The notes below the pieces were generated by a model. That model did no database searches and had not been told where the DNA came from. It worked only from the letters and a program-made list of their open reading frames with translations. Both the position numbers and the translations under genes were made by a program. A DNA stretch of 64,000 bases from Methylobacterium sp. E-045 (GTDB lineage Bacteria; Pseudomonadota; Alphaproteobacteria; Rhizobiales; Beijerinckiaceae), in the NCBI RefSeq assembly GCF_022829685.1, contig NZ_JAKSYE010000086.1, positions 1 to 64,000 of the forward strand, read 5' to 3'. Positions 63,100-64,000 of the stretch are shown here, piece after piece; within the stretch, counting starts at the first letter, position 1, and every line of letters starts with the position of its first letter.

Positions 63100-64000
63100 T
63101 CATGGGGTCACGCATTCCGTGATGAGACGGCGCATGAACGCCTCGCCGGCCTCGAGGGCGGCGAGGGTGATGTACTCGTCGGGCTGGTGGGCCTGGTCGA
63201 TGGAGCCGGGTCCGCAGACCACGGTGGGGATGCCCGCCACCTGGAATCGCCCGGCCTCGGTGGCGTAGGGCACGGAGATGGTGTGGTTGCGCCCCGCCAC
63301 CCGCAGGGTCAGGCGCTCGGCCTCGGAACCCGGCTCGGGGGCGAGGCCCGGCACCGCCACCTCCTCGATGGTCTCGATCCGCCCGTAATCGCCGTAGCGG
63401 TTGAGCCGCCCCGTCAGCACCGCCTCGACCTTGGCCGCGAACAGGCCTGGGATCTCGCCCAGGTCGAGATCGGGCAGGCCGCGAAACTCCCAGTGGAAGG
63501 TGCAGATCTTGGGCAGGATGTTGCGCGCCGTGCCGCCGGAGATCGTGCCCACATGGACGGTGGTGGAGGGCGGGTCGAAGCGGCCGGACGCGTCGCCCCG
63601 CTCAATCATCACGTCGGCGATGCGGTTCAATTCGGAGACGAGCTCGGCCGCGGCCATCACCGCGTTGGCGCCGAGCATGGGCTTGGCCGAATGCGCCTCG
63701 TGACCGTGGACGGTGGTGAAATAGGTCACGATGCTTTTGTGGGCGTCGGCGACGTCGAGATCGGTGGGCTCGCCCACGATCACCGCACCCGGCCGGGGCA
63801 GATCCTTGCCGAACCGGGCGATGGTGTCGGCCACACCCAGGCAGGTGGTCTCTTCGTCATAGGAGAGCAGGATGTGGATCGGGCGCTTGAGGTCGGCGGC
63901 GAGCATGTCCGGCACGGCGGCGAGCGCCAGGGCGCAGAACCCCTTCATGTCGACGGAGCCGCGTCCATAGGCGCGCCCGTCCGCGATCCGCAGGGTGAAG
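63100..64000 (-). CDS. argE: Acetylornithine deacetylase / M20 peptidase (5' end outside window)
   Basis: Partial: about 300 C-terminal residues, open at the window edge. The edge sequence reads [10 protein letters not shown], with the conserved Asp that bridges the two metals in M20 enzymes. [11 protein letters not shown] holds the catalytic Glu pair, GEPTDL the third ligand region, and [11 protein letters not shown] the dimerisation-domain His. [16 protein letters not shown] gives the last metal ligand and the ArgE type. It releases acetate from N-acetylornithine in arginine synthesis; other M20 substrates are possible. Confidence 0.9.
   Translation of the reverse strand, partial: FTLRIADGRAYGRGSVDMKGFCALALAAVPDMLAADLKRPIHILLSYDEETTCLGVADTIARFGKDLPRPGAVIVGEPTDLDVADAHKSIVTYFTTVHGHEAHSAKPMLGANAVMAAAELVSELNRIADVMIERGDASGRFDPPSTTVHVGTISGGTARNILPKICTFHWEFRGLPDLDLGEIPGLFAAKVEAVLTGRLNRYGDYGRIETIEEVAVPGLAPEPGSEAERLTLRVAGRNHTISVPYATEAGRFQVAGIPTVVCGPGSIDQAHQPDEYITLAALEAGEAFMRRLITECVTP

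Overview
The window is a GC-rich chromosomal segment from an alphaproteobacterium of the Hyphomicrobiales. It most resembles Methylobacterium or a close relative. This placement rests on recognising protein types and gene neighbourhoods (class I lysyl-tRNA synthetase, transaldolase/glucose-6-phosphate isomerase fusion, yidD-scaffold-folE-hisI order, NasA/NirA/NasST nitrate genes), not on a marker gene. I see no rRNA, tRNA, CRISPR array, transposase, phage gene or replication origin. Most of the window reads as ordinary core and metabolic chromosome.

Left end (1-15 kb): the 3' end of a 2-hydroxycarboxylate (malate/citrate type) transporter is followed by a TonB-dependent siderophore receptor. 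The receptor sits between two nearly identical 136-bp copies of the transporter's 3' end, a clear footprint of an insertion or duplication. Then come OsmC, YidD, an IscU-like scaffold, GTP cyclohydrolase I, HisI, a patatin lipase, a CBS-pair protein and a rhomboid protease. Next is a signalling block: a PAS_5 protein, a double PilZ protein, and two tandem LapG-like (bacterial transglutaminase-like cysteine proteinase) exported proteins. CysE and a BoxR-like regulator (HTH fused to a shikimate-kinase fold) follow.

Middle (15-37 kb): a lytic transglycosylase, a Cof-type HAD phosphatase, gluconokinase, and a membrane-anchored alpha/beta hydrolase. Then three orphan export or binding proteins: a polysaccharide-export lipoprotein, a Leu-type periplasmic binding protein and a TRAP DctP-like protein. 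A small RNA with an anti-Shine-Dalgarno UUUCCUCCC segment and a strong terminator lies just before a class II photolyase. Next are a ClC channel, a DUF1328 mini-protein, an SDR oxidoreductase, LysRS-I, a nitronate monooxygenase, a divergent solute-binding protein/glycosyltransferase pair, a SCO copper chaperone, an AmpH-like serine hydrolase, and an ArsR regulator divergent from a fatty-acid desaturase.

Nitrate assimilation (37.8-51.8 kb): one co-directional minus-strand set reads nasT-nasS, nrtA-nrtB-nrtD, a NirB-N-like FAD oxidoreductase, nirA, a CysJ-like FAD/NADPH flavoprotein with an added 4-Cys Fe-S domain, nasA and cysG. Together these import nitrate, reduce it to ammonium, supply siroheme and sense nitrate. 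The presumed electron route (flavoprotein to siroheme reductase with no ferredoxin gene nearby) is the most unusual biochemical point.

Right end (52-64 kb): a GH15 glucoamylase/trehalase-like enzyme, transketolase, the Tal-Pgi fusion, 6-phosphogluconate dehydrogenase and 6-phosphogluconolactonase form a pentose-phosphate operon. It is followed by a MazE/MazF toxin-antitoxin pair with an upstream palindrome, a SpeG-like acetyltransferase and a 5'-truncated (window edge) ArgE. GC-rich hairpin repeats sit in several intergenic gaps.
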